Below are positions 18,795 through 27,261 of a stretch of DNA of 64,000 bases, piece after piece. Source of the DNA: Luteimonas deserti (lineage in GTDB: Bacteria; Pseudomonadota; Gammaproteobacteria; Xanthomonadales; Xanthomonadaceae); the NCBI RefSeq assembly GCF_013425765.1, contig NZ_JACCJZ010000020.1, positions 310,001-374,000 on the forward strand, read 5' to 3'. The notes under the pieces are model-generated. The model made no database searches and had not been told where the DNA came from. It worked only from the letters and a program-made list of their open reading frames with translations. Every line of letters starts with the position of its first letter. Positions within the stretch are counted from its first letter, which is position 1. A program made the position numbers and the translations under genes.

Positions 18795-18859
18795 CAGGAT
18801 CGCAGGACACGCCAGGCTTCAGACACAGACCCGCATCGGCCGCGATGCGGGTTTTTTTT
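18745..18859 (+). promoter_or_regulatory. Transcription attenuator of asnB (pause hairpin / antiterminator / terminator)
   Basis: Three pairings can be drawn. 1:2 hairpin: 18745-18753 with 18758-18766, nine perfect pairs; the second-to-last Asn codon straddles its loop edge and the AATAAT codons lie at its apex. 2:3 antiterminator: 18763-18778 (CGCGGCCGACGCGGGT) with 18829-18844 (ACCCGCATCGGCCGCG), 15 of 16 positions paired. 3:4 terminator: 18829-18837 with 18844-18852, nine perfect pairs, then eight T. The 2:3 pairing shares bases with both hairpins, so it is incompatible with them. A ribosome stalled at Asn codons should break 1:2, allow 2:3 and let transcription reach asnB. One caveat: the stop codon lies 3' of strand 2, unlike trpL. 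Confidence 0.75.
18829..18859 (+). terminator. Leader terminator upstream of asnB
   Basis: ACCCGCATC / GATGCGGGT stem (one more G-C can close the loop to GCCG), followed by T8 at 18852-18859. It ends 56 bp before the asnB start codon and therefore acts within the asnB leader. The upstream reading frame ends far away at 18601. Confidence 0.9.
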
Positions 18860-18915
18860 GTGTCCGCATCCGGCTCCACCGACATCGCGATCCACGACAT
18901 CCCAGGAGCTCCACC

Positions 18916-20619
18916 ATGTGTTCGATCTTCGGCATCTTCGGCCTGCAACCGGGCGACGACGCGTCCTCCCTGCGCCGGCAGGCCCTCGAGTGTTCGCAGC
19001 GCCAGCGCCATCGTGGCCCCGACTGGAGCGGTGTGCACGTCGACGACCGCGCGATTCTCGTGCACGAGCGTCTGGCCATCGTCGACCCGGCGGGTGGCTC
19101 GCAGCCGCTGCTGTCCGAGGACGGCGCGCTGGTGCTCGCGGTCAACGGCGAGATCTACAACCATCAGGCGCTGAAGACCGAGCTGCGCGTGCCGTACGCG
19201 TTCCAGACCGCGTCGGACTGCGAAGTGGTCAGCGCGCTGTACCGCGAGCACGAGGCCGACGGCAGCGGCCCGTCCGCGTTCCTGGAACGCCTCAACGGCA
19301 TCTTCGCGTTCGCGCTGTGGGACCGCGCTCGCGGCCGTGCACTCATCGCCCGCGATCCGATCGGCGTGGTGCCACTGTACTGGGGCCACGACCGCGAAGG
19401 CCGCCTGCGCGTCGCGTCGGAAATGAAGGCGCTGGTCGATACCTGCGCCGATGTCGCGCAGTTCCCGCCCGGTCACTGGTACGACAGCGCGACCGGCGTG
19501 CTGACGCAGTACTACAAGCGGCCGTGGCGCGACTTCGATGCGGTCGAGGGCGTCGACGTGTCGCTCGACGACGTGCGTGAGGCCTTCGAGGCCGCCGTGC
19601 ATCGCCAGCTGATGACCGACGTGCCCTATGGCGTGCTGCTGTCGGGCGGTTTGGACTCCTCGCTGGTCGCCGCCGTCGCCGCGCGCTACGCGCGTCACCG
19701 CATCGAAGACGGCGACCGCAGCGAAGCCTGGTGGCCGCGCCTGCATTCGTTCGCGATCGGCCTCGAAGGTTCACCCGATCTCGCGGCCGCGGCGATCGCC
19801 GCCGAGTCGCTGGGCACCGTGCATCACGGCTTCGAATACACGTTCGAGGAAGGCCTCGATGCGATTCCCGATGTGATCCGCCACGTCGAGACCTTCGACG
19901 TGACCACGATCCGCGCGTCGACGCCGATGTTCCTGCTCGCGCGCCGGATCAAGGCGATGGGCGTGAAGATGGTGCTGTCGGGCGAGGGCAGTGACGAGAT
20001 CTTCGGCGGCTATCTGTACTTCCACAAGGCGCCCGACGCGCGGCAGTTCCACGAGGAGCTGGTGCGCAAGCTCGACGCGCTGCACACCTTTGATTGCCTG
20101 CGCGCGAACAAGTCGATGATGGCCTGGGGCGTAGAACCACGCGTGCCGTTCCTCGATCGCGCATTCCTCGATGTCGCGATGCGCTTCGATGCCGCGCACA
20201 AGATGATCCACCGCGGCAGCGAGGGCTTCCAGCGCATGGAGAAGGGCGTGCTGCGCGCCGCGTTCGACGGGCATCTGCCCGACGAGATCCTGTGGCGGCA
20301 GAAGGAGCAGTTCAGCGACGGCGTCGGCTACGGCTGGATCGACGGGCTCAAGGCGCATGCGGACGGCCAGGTCAGCGATCGCGAACTCACGGCGGCGGCG
20401 AGCCGGTTCCCGCACAACCCGCCGCAGACCAAGGAGGCGTACTACTACCGCAGCGTCTTCGAGCGCGAATTCCCGTCGCCGGCTGCGGCGGCGACGGTGC
20501 CGGGTGGCAAGTCGATCGCGTGTTCGTCGCCGGCGGCGATCGCCTGGGACGCGGCGTTCGCCAATGCTGCCGATCCTTCGGGTCGCGCGGTGGCCGGTGT
20601 GCACCACGCTGCTGCCTAG
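18916..20619 (+). CDS. asnB: Asparagine synthetase B (glutamine-hydrolysing)
   Basis: Makes asparagine from aspartate, glutamine and ATP. The ATG at 18916, with AGGAG at 18904-18908, places Cys at position 2 (MCSIFGIFG), the N-terminal nucleophile of the glutaminase domain; longer in-frame readings would bury it. Further glutaminase motifs are QRHRGPDWSG and LAVNGEIYNHQAL. The synthetase domain has the ATP pyrophosphatase loop LLSGGLDSSLVAAV at about residue 242 and SGEGSDEIFGGYLYFHKAP. Length is 567 residues, close to 554 for E. coli AsnB. It is monocistronic, and expression is probably set by the Asn-codon attenuator directly upstream. Confidence 0.96.
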   Translation: MCSIFGIFGLQPGDDASSLRRQALECSQRQRHRGPDWSGVHVDDRAILVHERLAIVDPAGGSQPLLSEDGALVLAVNGEIYNHQALKTELRVPYAFQTASDCEVVSALYREHEADGSGPSAFLERLNGIFAFALWDRARGRALIARDPIGVVPLYWGHDREGRLRVASEMKALVDTCADVAQFPPGHWYDSATGVLTQYYKRPWRDFDAVEGVDVSLDDVREAFEAAVHRQLMTDVPYGVLLSGGLDSSLVAAVAARYARHRIEDGDRSEAWWPRLHSFAIGLEGSPDLAAAAIAAESLGTVHHGFEYTFEEGLDAIPDVIRHVETFDVTTIRASTPMFLLARRIKAMGVKMVLSGEGSDEIFGGYLYFHKAPDARQFHEELVRKLDALHTFDCLRANKSMMAWGVEPRVPFLDRAFLDVAMRFDAAHKMIHRGSEGFQRMEKGVLRAAFDGHLPDEILWRQKEQFSDGVGYGWIDGLKAHADGQVSDRELTAAASRFPHNPPQTKEAYYYRSVFEREFPSPAAAATVPGGKSIACSSPAAIAWDAAFANAADPSGRAVAGVHHAAA

Positions 20620-20734
20620 CGACGAGGCGGCGGCCGCACGCGTTGGTGCGCGGCGGGACGTGCGCCGTGATGCCCGGTGCGCACGCTGATCGATGGGCCC
20701 ACGCACGCGCATGACGTGGTCCCGGTCTCGCGCC

Positions 20735-20936
20735 GCACGCAGGAGCGCGCTCGCGCGCGAAGAGGCTCCCAGGTGAAGCCCATCGCGCCAGCGCGCTCCC
20801 ACGTGGACTCTGCTGGTGCAGGCCACCCGCGCGAGGCGCATCCGCTCAGCGCACCGTGCGACAGATTCGCCGGCGCCATCGCCAGGCGATCCGCCAGGAC
20901 ATTGGCGCTCCTACAGAAAAGACAGACGCGTCAGAG
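20735..20936 (-). repeat. REP-like palindromic intergenic repeat region
   Basis: No gene is supported between asnB (stop 20619) and the cytochrome gene. On the minus strand the region carries three head motifs: GTAGGAGCG near 20913, GTGGGAGCG near 20801 and CTGGGAGC near 20772. Each is followed by GC-rich imperfect inverted repeats, such as CCAATGTCCTGGCGG and CGCGCGAGCGCGCTCC. Motifs of the form TGGGAGC/TAGGAGC are typical heads of REP-like elements in Xanthomonadaceae and pseudomonads. Genome-wide copy number cannot be checked here. Confidence 0.5.
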
Positions 20937-21479
20937 CTTTCCGGCCATCCGCGCGAGCGTCGCATCGCGCCAGAACACGTGATGCAGCACGACCATCGCA
21001 ACGTGCCCGGCGATCACTGCGAGCAGCGTCCACGCGAGCGCGCCGTGGGACAGGTTGGCCGGCGCCATCATCCACGCGATCTGTTCGCCGGTCCGGGGAA
21101 ACAACGGCACGCCCCAGGGCGCGAAGCCGCGACCGCTGCCGTATTCGCGCAGCAGGGCCACGGTGGGGATGTAGGCCATCAGCGTGTAGAGCAGTGCATG
21201 GCCCAGTCCCGCCAGACGGCCGATCGCCGTGCGCGGATGCGGCGGCCGACGCCGCCATTGCGACAGGCCCCAGGCGCCGCGCAGCAGGATCGCCAGCATC
21301 AGCAGCGTGCCGACCGGTTTGTGCGTGCCGACGAGAAACGCAGTCACCGGATGCTTGCCCAGGGTCAATTTCACCGTCATCCCGTTGAACTGCCAGGCGA
21401 ACAGGGCGGCCATGCCCCAGTGCAGCACGCGGCTGACCAGTCCGTAGCGCAGCGGTGAATCGGTCCAGCGAGACGGCAT
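20931..21479 (-). CDS. Cytochrome b561 (di-haem membrane cytochrome b)
   Basis: Four-helix inner-membrane cytochrome b of 182 residues, YodB/CybB type, which carries two b haems and exchanges electrons with quinone. Histidines sit where axial ligands are expected: [13 protein letters not shown] in helix 1, [12 protein letters not shown] in helix 2, and [10 protein letters not shown] with [15 protein letters not shown] in the last two helices. Because it overlaps the end of the upstream repeat region by a few bases, the C-terminus abuts non-coding DNA. The gene is convergent with asnB and has no obvious partner. Confidence 0.88.
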   Translation of the reverse strand: MPSRWTDSPLRYGLVSRVLHWGMAALFAWQFNGMTVKLTLGKHPVTAFLVGTHKPVGTLLMLAILLRGAWGLSQWRRRPPHPRTAIGRLAGLGHALLYTLMAYIPTVALLREYGSGRGFAPWGVPLFPRTGEQIAWMMAPANLSHGALAWTLLAVIAGHVAMVVLHHVFWRDATLARMAGKL

Positions 21480-21734
21480 GCGTGCAGCCAGCGGCGGAAA
21501 TCCGGCCCACAGTTCAGCGGCGAGGCCGCGTGCTGTCAGTCATCGCGGACGGCTCTGCACGCGCTTCCGTCGGCGCGCCGGTCGTCTCGCGGCGTGCGTT
21601 CCGGAACACGGTGCGCATCCGGATCGGGCCGTGCAGCGGGACGTGGCCAGCCGCACCATCGGCCCCCGTACGGGACCGGCGCGACGGCAGCCCGTAAACT
21701 GCCGCCACGTTTCCACGACACACGGGCGATAGCA

Positions 21735-22946
21735 GTGATCATCCATCCCAAGGTCCGCGGCTTCATCTGCACCACCACGCATCCGACCGGCTGCGACCAC
21801 AACGTGCGCGACCAGATCGCGGCGACGCGGGCGCGCGGTGTGCGCACCAATGGTCCGAAGAAGGTGCTGGTGATCGGCGCGTCCAGTGGCTATGGCCTCG
21901 CGGCCCGCATCAGCGCCGCCTTCGGTTTCGGCGCCGACACGCTCGGCGTGTTCTTCGAAAAACCAGGCACCGAGAAGAAGCCCGGTACGGCCGGCTGGTA
22001 CAACTCGGCCGCGTTCGATCGCTACGCGAAAGACGCTGGCCTCTACAGCCGCTCGATCAACGGCGATGCGTTCTCCGACGCCGCGCGTGCGCAGGCGATC
22101 GAACTGATCAGGAACGAGATGGGCGGCCAGGTCGATCTGGTGGTCTATTCGCTGGCCTCGCCGGTGCGCAAGCTGCCCGACACCGGCGAAGTGAAGCGCT
22201 CGGCGCTCAAGCCGATCGGCGAGGCCTACACCTCGACCGCGATCGACACCAACAAGGACCAGATCATCGAGGCGTCGATCGAGCCCGCGACCGAGCAGGA
22301 GATCGCCGACACCGTCACCGTGATGGGCGGACAGGACTGGCAGCTGTGGATCGACGCGCTGCGCGAGGCCGGCGTGCTGGCCGACGGCGCGAAGACGGTC
22401 GCCTTCAGCTACATCGGCACCGAGATCACCTGGCCGATTTACTGGCACGGCGCGCTGGGCAAGGCCAAGGCCGATCTCGATGCGACCGCGCGGCGCATCG
22501 ATGCGCAGCTCAAGGAGACCGGCGGCAGCGCGAACGTGGCCGTGCTCAAGTCGGTGGTCACCCAGGCCAGCGCGGCGATTCCGGTGCTGCCGCTGTACAT
22601 CGCGATCGCCTTCAAGGTGATGAAGGACAAGGGCCTGCACGAAGGCACGCTCGACCAGCTCGATCGTCTGTTCCGCGACCGCATGTACCGCGCCGATGGC
22701 GCCGCGCCCGAGGTCGACGACGAGCACCGCCTGCGCCTCGACGACTGGGAACTGCGCGACGACGTGCAGGCGGAGTGCAAGGCCCTGTGGCCGCAGGTCA
22801 CCAGCGAGAACCTCTTCGCGCTGACCGACTACGCCGGCTACAAGCACGAGTTCCTCAAGCTGTTCGGCTTCGAACGCAGCGATGTGGATTACGACGCCGA
22901 GGTGGATCCGGTGGCGGAGTTCGATGTGGTCGAGCTGCGCGACTGA
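21735..22946 (+). CDS. fabV: Trans-2-enoyl-ACP/CoA reductase FabV
   Basis: NADH-dependent enoyl-ACP reductase for the last step of the fatty-acid elongation cycle, the FabI alternative that is insensitive to triclosan. The GTG at 21735 gives the family N-terminus [17 protein letters not shown] and a protein of 403 residues; an upstream in-frame extension does not resemble FabV. The Rossmann motif [12 protein letters not shown] and the catalytic Tyr236-X8-Lys245 ([10 protein letters not shown]) are present. It stands alone between cybB and the divergently oriented acetyltransferase. Confidence 0.95.
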   Translation: MIIHPKVRGFICTTTHPTGCDHNVRDQIAATRARGVRTNGPKKVLVIGASSGYGLAARISAAFGFGADTLGVFFEKPGTEKKPGTAGWYNSAAFDRYAKDAGLYSRSINGDAFSDAARAQAIELIRNEMGGQVDLVVYSLASPVRKLPDTGEVKRSALKPIGEAYTSTAIDTNKDQIIEASIEPATEQEIADTVTVMGGQDWQLWIDALREAGVLADGAKTVAFSYIGTEITWPIYWHGALGKAKADLDATARRIDAQLKETGGSANVAVLKSVVTQASAAIPVLPLYIAIAFKVMKDKGLHEGTLDQLDRLFRDRMYRADGAAPEVDDEHRLRLDDWELRDDVQAECKALWPQVTSENLFALTDYAGYKHEFLKLFGFERSDVDYDAEVDPVAEFDVVELRD

Positions 22947-23012
22947 GCGAACGCGCGACGCGCCGATCGCGCGTCGCGTACAGCGATGTGCGGGCTGCCG
23001 GGAGCCCGCGCT

Positions 23013-23798
23013 CTAGGGGGTGCCCGGTGCTGCGGGCACGGTCCGCACGATCCCGAACTCGCGGGCCAGCGCGGCAGGGATCTCCTCGTCCGGGAGCTCG
23101 TGCGCCTGCCGGCTGCCGTCGTGCGCGGTACGGATCAGGCGTCGCCCGCTGAGCGTGGTGCGTCCCGACCCCGTGGCGATCGTGGCGAGGGGTGCCTTGT
23201 GGAAATGCGAGGTGGGCGCATCCCGGTGGAACTCGAACATGTTCTGGAAGTCTTCGATGCGCCTGGGCAGGCGCTCGAACGCGAACCGCGGTGTCCAGGT
23301 GCCCTCCGCGGTCCTGCCTTCGAGGGTCCAGATGCCGCCGGCCTCCAGAAGGCGGTACTCGCCGCCGGGATCCGCGTGGACATGGCCCGTCACCAGCGGC
23401 ATCGGCGTACGGAAGGACTGCCCGAAGCCGACATCCACCAGCCACGGTCGCTCGAGTTCGACGAGCAGGACGAGATGGTCGAACTCCGGCGAAAACCCGC
23501 CCGCATCGCGCGCCACCCGGGCCGACAGCAGGGTCGTGCCGAATCCCAGTGCGTGCAGCAGCGCGGCGAACAGGCCGTTGCATTCGTAGCAGAACCCGCC
23601 GCGGCGGGCCTCGACGATCTTCCGGAACAGGTGGTCGGTGGCCAAGGTCATCGGTTCCCGCCAGTGGATCGACAGGTTCTCGAACGGCACGTGCAGCAGA
23701 TGGGCCTGGTGCAGATCGAGCAGGGCCGCGGCGTCCGCCTTGGCGGGCGGCGTCAGTCGCAGGCGTTCCAGATACCGCTCAACGTCCATCCGGCGCAT
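23013..23798 (-). CDS. nat: Arylamine N-acetyltransferase
   Basis: Transfers acetyl from acetyl-CoA to arylamines, arylhydrazines or hydroxylamines. The 261 residues contain the full catalytic triad in family context: Cys70 in RRGGFCYECNG, His108 in EFDHLVLLVEL and Asp122 in WLVDVGFGQSF. The N-terminal block LHQAHLLHVPFENLSIH is also typical. It is convergent with fabV, and no pathway genes lie around it, so the natural substrate is unknown. Confidence 0.93.
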   Translation of the reverse strand: MRRMDVERYLERLRLTPPAKADAAALLDLHQAHLLHVPFENLSIHWREPMTLATDHLFRKIVEARRGGFCYECNGLFAALLHALGFGTTLLSARVARDAGGFSPEFDHLVLLVELERPWLVDVGFGQSFRTPMPLVTGHVHADPGGEYRLLEAGGIWTLEGRTAEGTWTPRFAFERLPRRIEDFQNMFEFHRDAPTSHFHKAPLATIATGSGRTTLSGRRLIRTAHDGSRQAHELPDEEIPAALAREFGIVRTVPAAPGTP

Positions 23799-23970
23799 CG
23801 CCCCGCCTGCCCTGTCGTGTGCGGCGCACTATAGCGGGCATCGGTGGTCGACGGGGCTGGACGCGGGCGCGCGCCGTCTCCGTCGGGCTGCCCACGGACG
23901 CAGGCACGCCGTCGCGTCACACGCGACCCGGATGCGATAGAACGACGGCTCCACTGCGACGCCGCGCGAC

Positions 23971-24579
23971 ATGGATCTCTTTCTTCACGACAGCGGGCTT
24001 CTCCGCCTCGTCGACGACGCCGAGAGCGGCGTGCGCTACTGGCCGCGCGCGGTCGATGCGCAGACCGCGGAGACATGGTTCGACGCCCTTCGCCGCGGTG
24101 CACGCTGGCAGACGCAGGCGCGCCCGATGTACGACCGCATCGTCGCCGTGCCGCGTCTGCTGGCCGCCTACCGCGTCGACGCTTTGCCGGCCGACCTGCC
24201 CCTGGCAGCGATGCTCGCGCTGGTGCAGCGGCTCGCGCCCGCGCCGTACACCGGTGCCGGACTGAACCTGTATCGCGATGGGCAGGACAGTGTGGCGATG
24301 CATCGCGACACCCTGCGCACGCTGGCCTCCGGGCAGCCGTTGGCCCTGGTGTCGCTCGGCGCGCCGCGGCGCATGTTGTTGCGTGCGCAGCAGGACGGTG
24401 CGAAGTCGATCGCCGTCGATCTCGCGCCGGGCAGCGTCCTGGTGATGAGCCATGCCTCGCAGCTGACCCATCTGCACGGCATCCCCAAGACCACGCGCCC
24501 GGTGGGTCCGCGGATCAGCGTGGTGTTCCGGGTGCGCGCGCCCGCGGCCTTGGACGAGGACCGCGAAGACGCGCCGTAG
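23971..24579 (+). CDS. AlkB-family alpha-ketoglutarate-dependent dioxygenase
   Basis: Fe(II)/2-oxoglutarate dioxygenase of 202 residues, probably a nucleic-acid demethylase. The iron ligands are His111 and Asp113 (SVAMHRDTL) and His169 (LHGIPK). The 2-oxoglutarate-binding arginines are Arg181 and Arg187 in RISVVFR. The nucleotide-recognition segment YTGAGLNLYRDGQDSV matches ALKBH2-like bacterial proteins better than E. coli AlkB. No ada or alkA gene is adjacent. The stop is only 2 bp from the stop of the convergent acylase gene. Confidence 0.88.
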   Translation: MDLFLHDSGLLRLVDDAESGVRYWPRAVDAQTAETWFDALRRGARWQTQARPMYDRIVAVPRLLAAYRVDALPADLPLAAMLALVQRLAPAPYTGAGLNLYRDGQDSVAMHRDTLRTLASGQPLALVSLGAPRRMLLRAQQDGAKSIAVDLAPGSVLVMSHASQLTHLHGIPKTTRPVGPRISVVFRVRAPAALDEDREDAP

Positions 24580-24581
24580 GC

Positions 24582-27128
24582 TCAGCGCGGCGCCAGCACC
24601 CGCGTGTGGACCGTGGCCTGCGGCAGGAACGGCGATGCGCGGCCCTGAACCCAGTCCGCATGGCCGGCGCCCCAGAACGGCGAGAACGGATGTCCGCTCT
24701 GGCCGCCCGGCATGTGTGCGATGCCGTCCGCTTCACGGCCCGGGGCGACCACCATGCGTTGCGAGGCACCGAACGCCGGGCCCTGCACGCGTGGCACGGT
24801 GGCATCGCCGGGCAGGGGCTCGCGAGGCATGCACAGCAGGCGTCGGCCGAGCAATGGAACCGCCGCGGCGAGCGGATGGCAGATCGCTGCGGTATTGCGC
24901 TCACCCCAGCTCCGCGCAGCCAGCGGCCCATCGGCGCCGAGACTGTCGCGCACCTCGCGTGCCGCGTCCTCGAGCAGCGCCTGCCAGGCATCGGCTGTCT
25001 GCGCGCACGGGCCGCTCTGGGTCTCGGCCGTGCAGGCGAAGCGACGCGGCGCGAGGTGCGCGGGGCGCTGTTCGAGCAGCGGCCACACCACGCCTTCGAA
25101 ATTCGGCGGCTCCGGGGGCGTCAGCGCCGCGCCCAGCCGCGCACGGGCCGGAGCGAGCAGCCCGTCGGCGACACGGGCGTGCACCGCCTGCCGCCAGGCG
25201 CGCACGATGCGATAGCCCGCCGAGTCGACGCTGGCATGCCCGGTCCAGTCGCCCGTGGCATCGGCGAGCGCACGTAGCGCACTGCCGCGCTCCGAAGCGC
25301 CGGCGGCCGTGAGCAACCGGTCGCGCCAACGCGCCAGCAGGATGGCCCGGTCGTCGAGCTGGATCGCCAGCAGATCCGTCTCGGCGAAACGCGTGCGCGC
25401 GGCGAGTCCTTCGCGGATCTGCCAGGCACGGATGCCGAGCGCCGCGCCGCCGTCGCCGATCCGCGCGAAGTCCGCGCCCTCGACCACGCGACTGTTCGCG
25501 GTCCACAGGCGGTCGGTATCGGGCGAACGCAACAGCGGCGAGGCATCGGTCGCGATGCGCCATGGCGCGCAGACGTTCACCGCGGACGCCTGCGCGGACG
25601 GCGGAACCGAGACCGCGCTGCCGTCGCAGCCGGCGTCGCGCACCGGCAGGGGGCCGAGCAGGCGCCAGGCGATGGCGCCCGCGCGGTCGGCGAGGACCAG
25701 GTTCTGGGTGGGTGTGGCGGTGCGGTCGGCGATGGCCAACGCATCCGGCAGGTCGCCGGCATGGGCGAACTCGGCCAGTCCGAAGTTCAACGCGCCGGGC
25801 AGGTGCGCGGTCCAGCGCAATGCGAGCGCGCTGCCGTCCCCGTCGCGATGAAGGAGGGGTCCCCAGTCGCTTTCCTCCACCACCAGCACCTGCGAGGCAC
25901 CGCCGGCGACGTCGATCCGCTCTTCGTAGGCGCGCACCGGCGTGCACGCGGCACCCCCGGAAGGCGTGGCCTCGGCGCAGGGCACGATGCGCTGCCAGTC
26001 GAGATAGTCGCCATAGCTGTTGGTGAAGCCCCATGCGACATGCGTATTGCTGCCCACGATGACCGCGGGCAGGCCGGGCAGGGTGAAGCCGGTGACGTCG
26101 ACCCGGCCACCGGGCGCCCGCGGGTCCGGATACCGGAGGCGCGCCCGGTACCACAGGTTGGGCGCGCGCAGACCCAGATGCATGTCGTCGGCCACCAGTG
26201 CGCGTCCGTCGGCAGTCAGCGCGCCGGAGACCGCGAACTGGTTGCTGCCGCGCGCCGTGTCGGCGCCTGAGGATGCTCCGCCGGGGTCCGCGGCCGCCGT
26301 CGACGGCGCCGCGAGCGCCGGCGATGCGTGCGCATGCGCCCGGCGGACGCCGGGTGCGGCCTCGGCGGCGCCGGACGCCGCGGCGGTGGTCGGGCCGTCG
26401 ACCGGCAGCGCGTCGAGCGTACGCAGGTCCACGGCATCGGCAGCGGGGAGAATCGCATCCCCCAAGGCCTCGCCGAACAAGGGCGCATCCCAGCGACTGC
26501 CGCCATGGGCCAGCAGTGCCAGTACGGCCGGCGGCAGCGCCGGTTGCAACCGGTGCATGGCCAGCTCGCGCGCATTGGCGCTGTCCTGCAGATCGAAATA
26601 CATCGCGAAGCCGGTCAACGCCGAATCGGCCGGCGTCCATGGCTGCGGCGCCTGGCGCAGCAGCAGGTACGGCCAGGGTCGGACGCGCAGTGCGGCGAGC
26701 CCGGCATTGGCACCCTCGGCGTAGGCCCGGAGTTGCGTCAGGTGTGCGCCGGCGACGGTATCGAGCGATGCATCGACGCGCGCGCGCATCCGGTGCACGC
26801 GGTTGCGGCGATCGGCATCCAGGGCACGTTCGCCGAACAGCGCCGACAGCTCGCCGGCCGGCACCCGGCGCATGAGGTCCATCTCGAAATAGCGGTCCTG
26901 CGCGTGCACGTAGCCCAGTGCACGCATCGCGTCCGTCTCGCTGCCGGCGGTGATCGTCACCACGCCATGTGCGTCGCGCTCGATGGTCACCGGCGCGCCG
27001 AGGCCGGCCAGTGCACCTTCGCCGTCGAGCGCCGGCAGGCTGGCGCGCAGGGCGAGCCACAGCGTGACCGCGGCCAGAAGCAACACCACGACCAGGGCCG
27101 ACACCCCCCGCAGGATCCACTTGCGCAT
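24582..27128 (-). CDS. Penicillin acylase family (Ntn) hydrolase
   Basis: Large N-terminal-nucleophile amidase precursor of 848 residues with an N-terminal membrane/signal segment (residues about 5-30). The alpha-chain block YVHAQDRYFEMDLMRR is typical. A linker around residues 255-290 rich in Ala, His and Pro precedes the self-cleavage site GSNQFAVSG, where Ser295 would become the beta-chain nucleophile. Beta-chain motifs follow: LPGLPAVIVGSNTHVAWGFTNS and WTANSRVV. The family cleaves amides such as penicillins or N-acyl-homoserine lactones; the substrate cannot be read from sequence. The ATG at 27128 was chosen over a TTG two codons upstream. Confidence 0.88.
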   Translation of the reverse strand: MRKWILRGVSALVVVLLLAAVTLWLALRASLPALDGEGALAGLGAPVTIERDAHGVVTITAGSETDAMRALGYVHAQDRYFEMDLMRRVPAGELSALFGERALDADRRNRVHRMRARVDASLDTVAGAHLTQLRAYAEGANAGLAALRVRPWPYLLLRQAPQPWTPADSALTGFAMYFDLQDSANARELAMHRLQPALPPAVLALLAHGGSRWDAPLFGEALGDAILPAADAVDLRTLDALPVDGPTTAAASGAAEAAPGVRRAHAHASPALAAPSTAAADPGGASSGADTARGSNQFAVSGALTADGRALVADDMHLGLRAPNLWYRARLRYPDPRAPGGRVDVTGFTLPGLPAVIVGSNTHVAWGFTNSYGDYLDWQRIVPCAEATPSGGAACTPVRAYEERIDVAGGASQVLVVEESDWGPLLHRDGDGSALALRWTAHLPGALNFGLAEFAHAGDLPDALAIADRTATPTQNLVLADRAGAIAWRLLGPLPVRDAGCDGSAVSVPPSAQASAVNVCAPWRIATDASPLLRSPDTDRLWTANSRVVEGADFARIGDGGAALGIRAWQIREGLAARTRFAETDLLAIQLDDRAILLARWRDRLLTAAGASERGSALRALADATGDWTGHASVDSAGYRIVRAWRQAVHARVADGLLAPARARLGAALTPPEPPNFEGVVWPLLEQRPAHLAPRRFACTAETQSGPCAQTADAWQALLEDAAREVRDSLGADGPLAARSWGERNTAAICHPLAAAVPLLGRRLLCMPREPLPGDATVPRVQGPAFGASQRMVVAPGREADGIAHMPGGQSGHPFSPFWGAGHADWVQGRASPFLPQATVHTRVLAPR

Positions 27129-27261
27129 CGTCAATCCCCGTCCGCGCCGGACGGGCGCCCGGTCCGATTATTCCATGCGCTCCATGTCGGTCCGGAGTGG
27201 CCGGCCGCGGGATCGGGCGGGGTGCCCGTCGACGTCGCGCGACCCGGCGCGCACATGCCCC

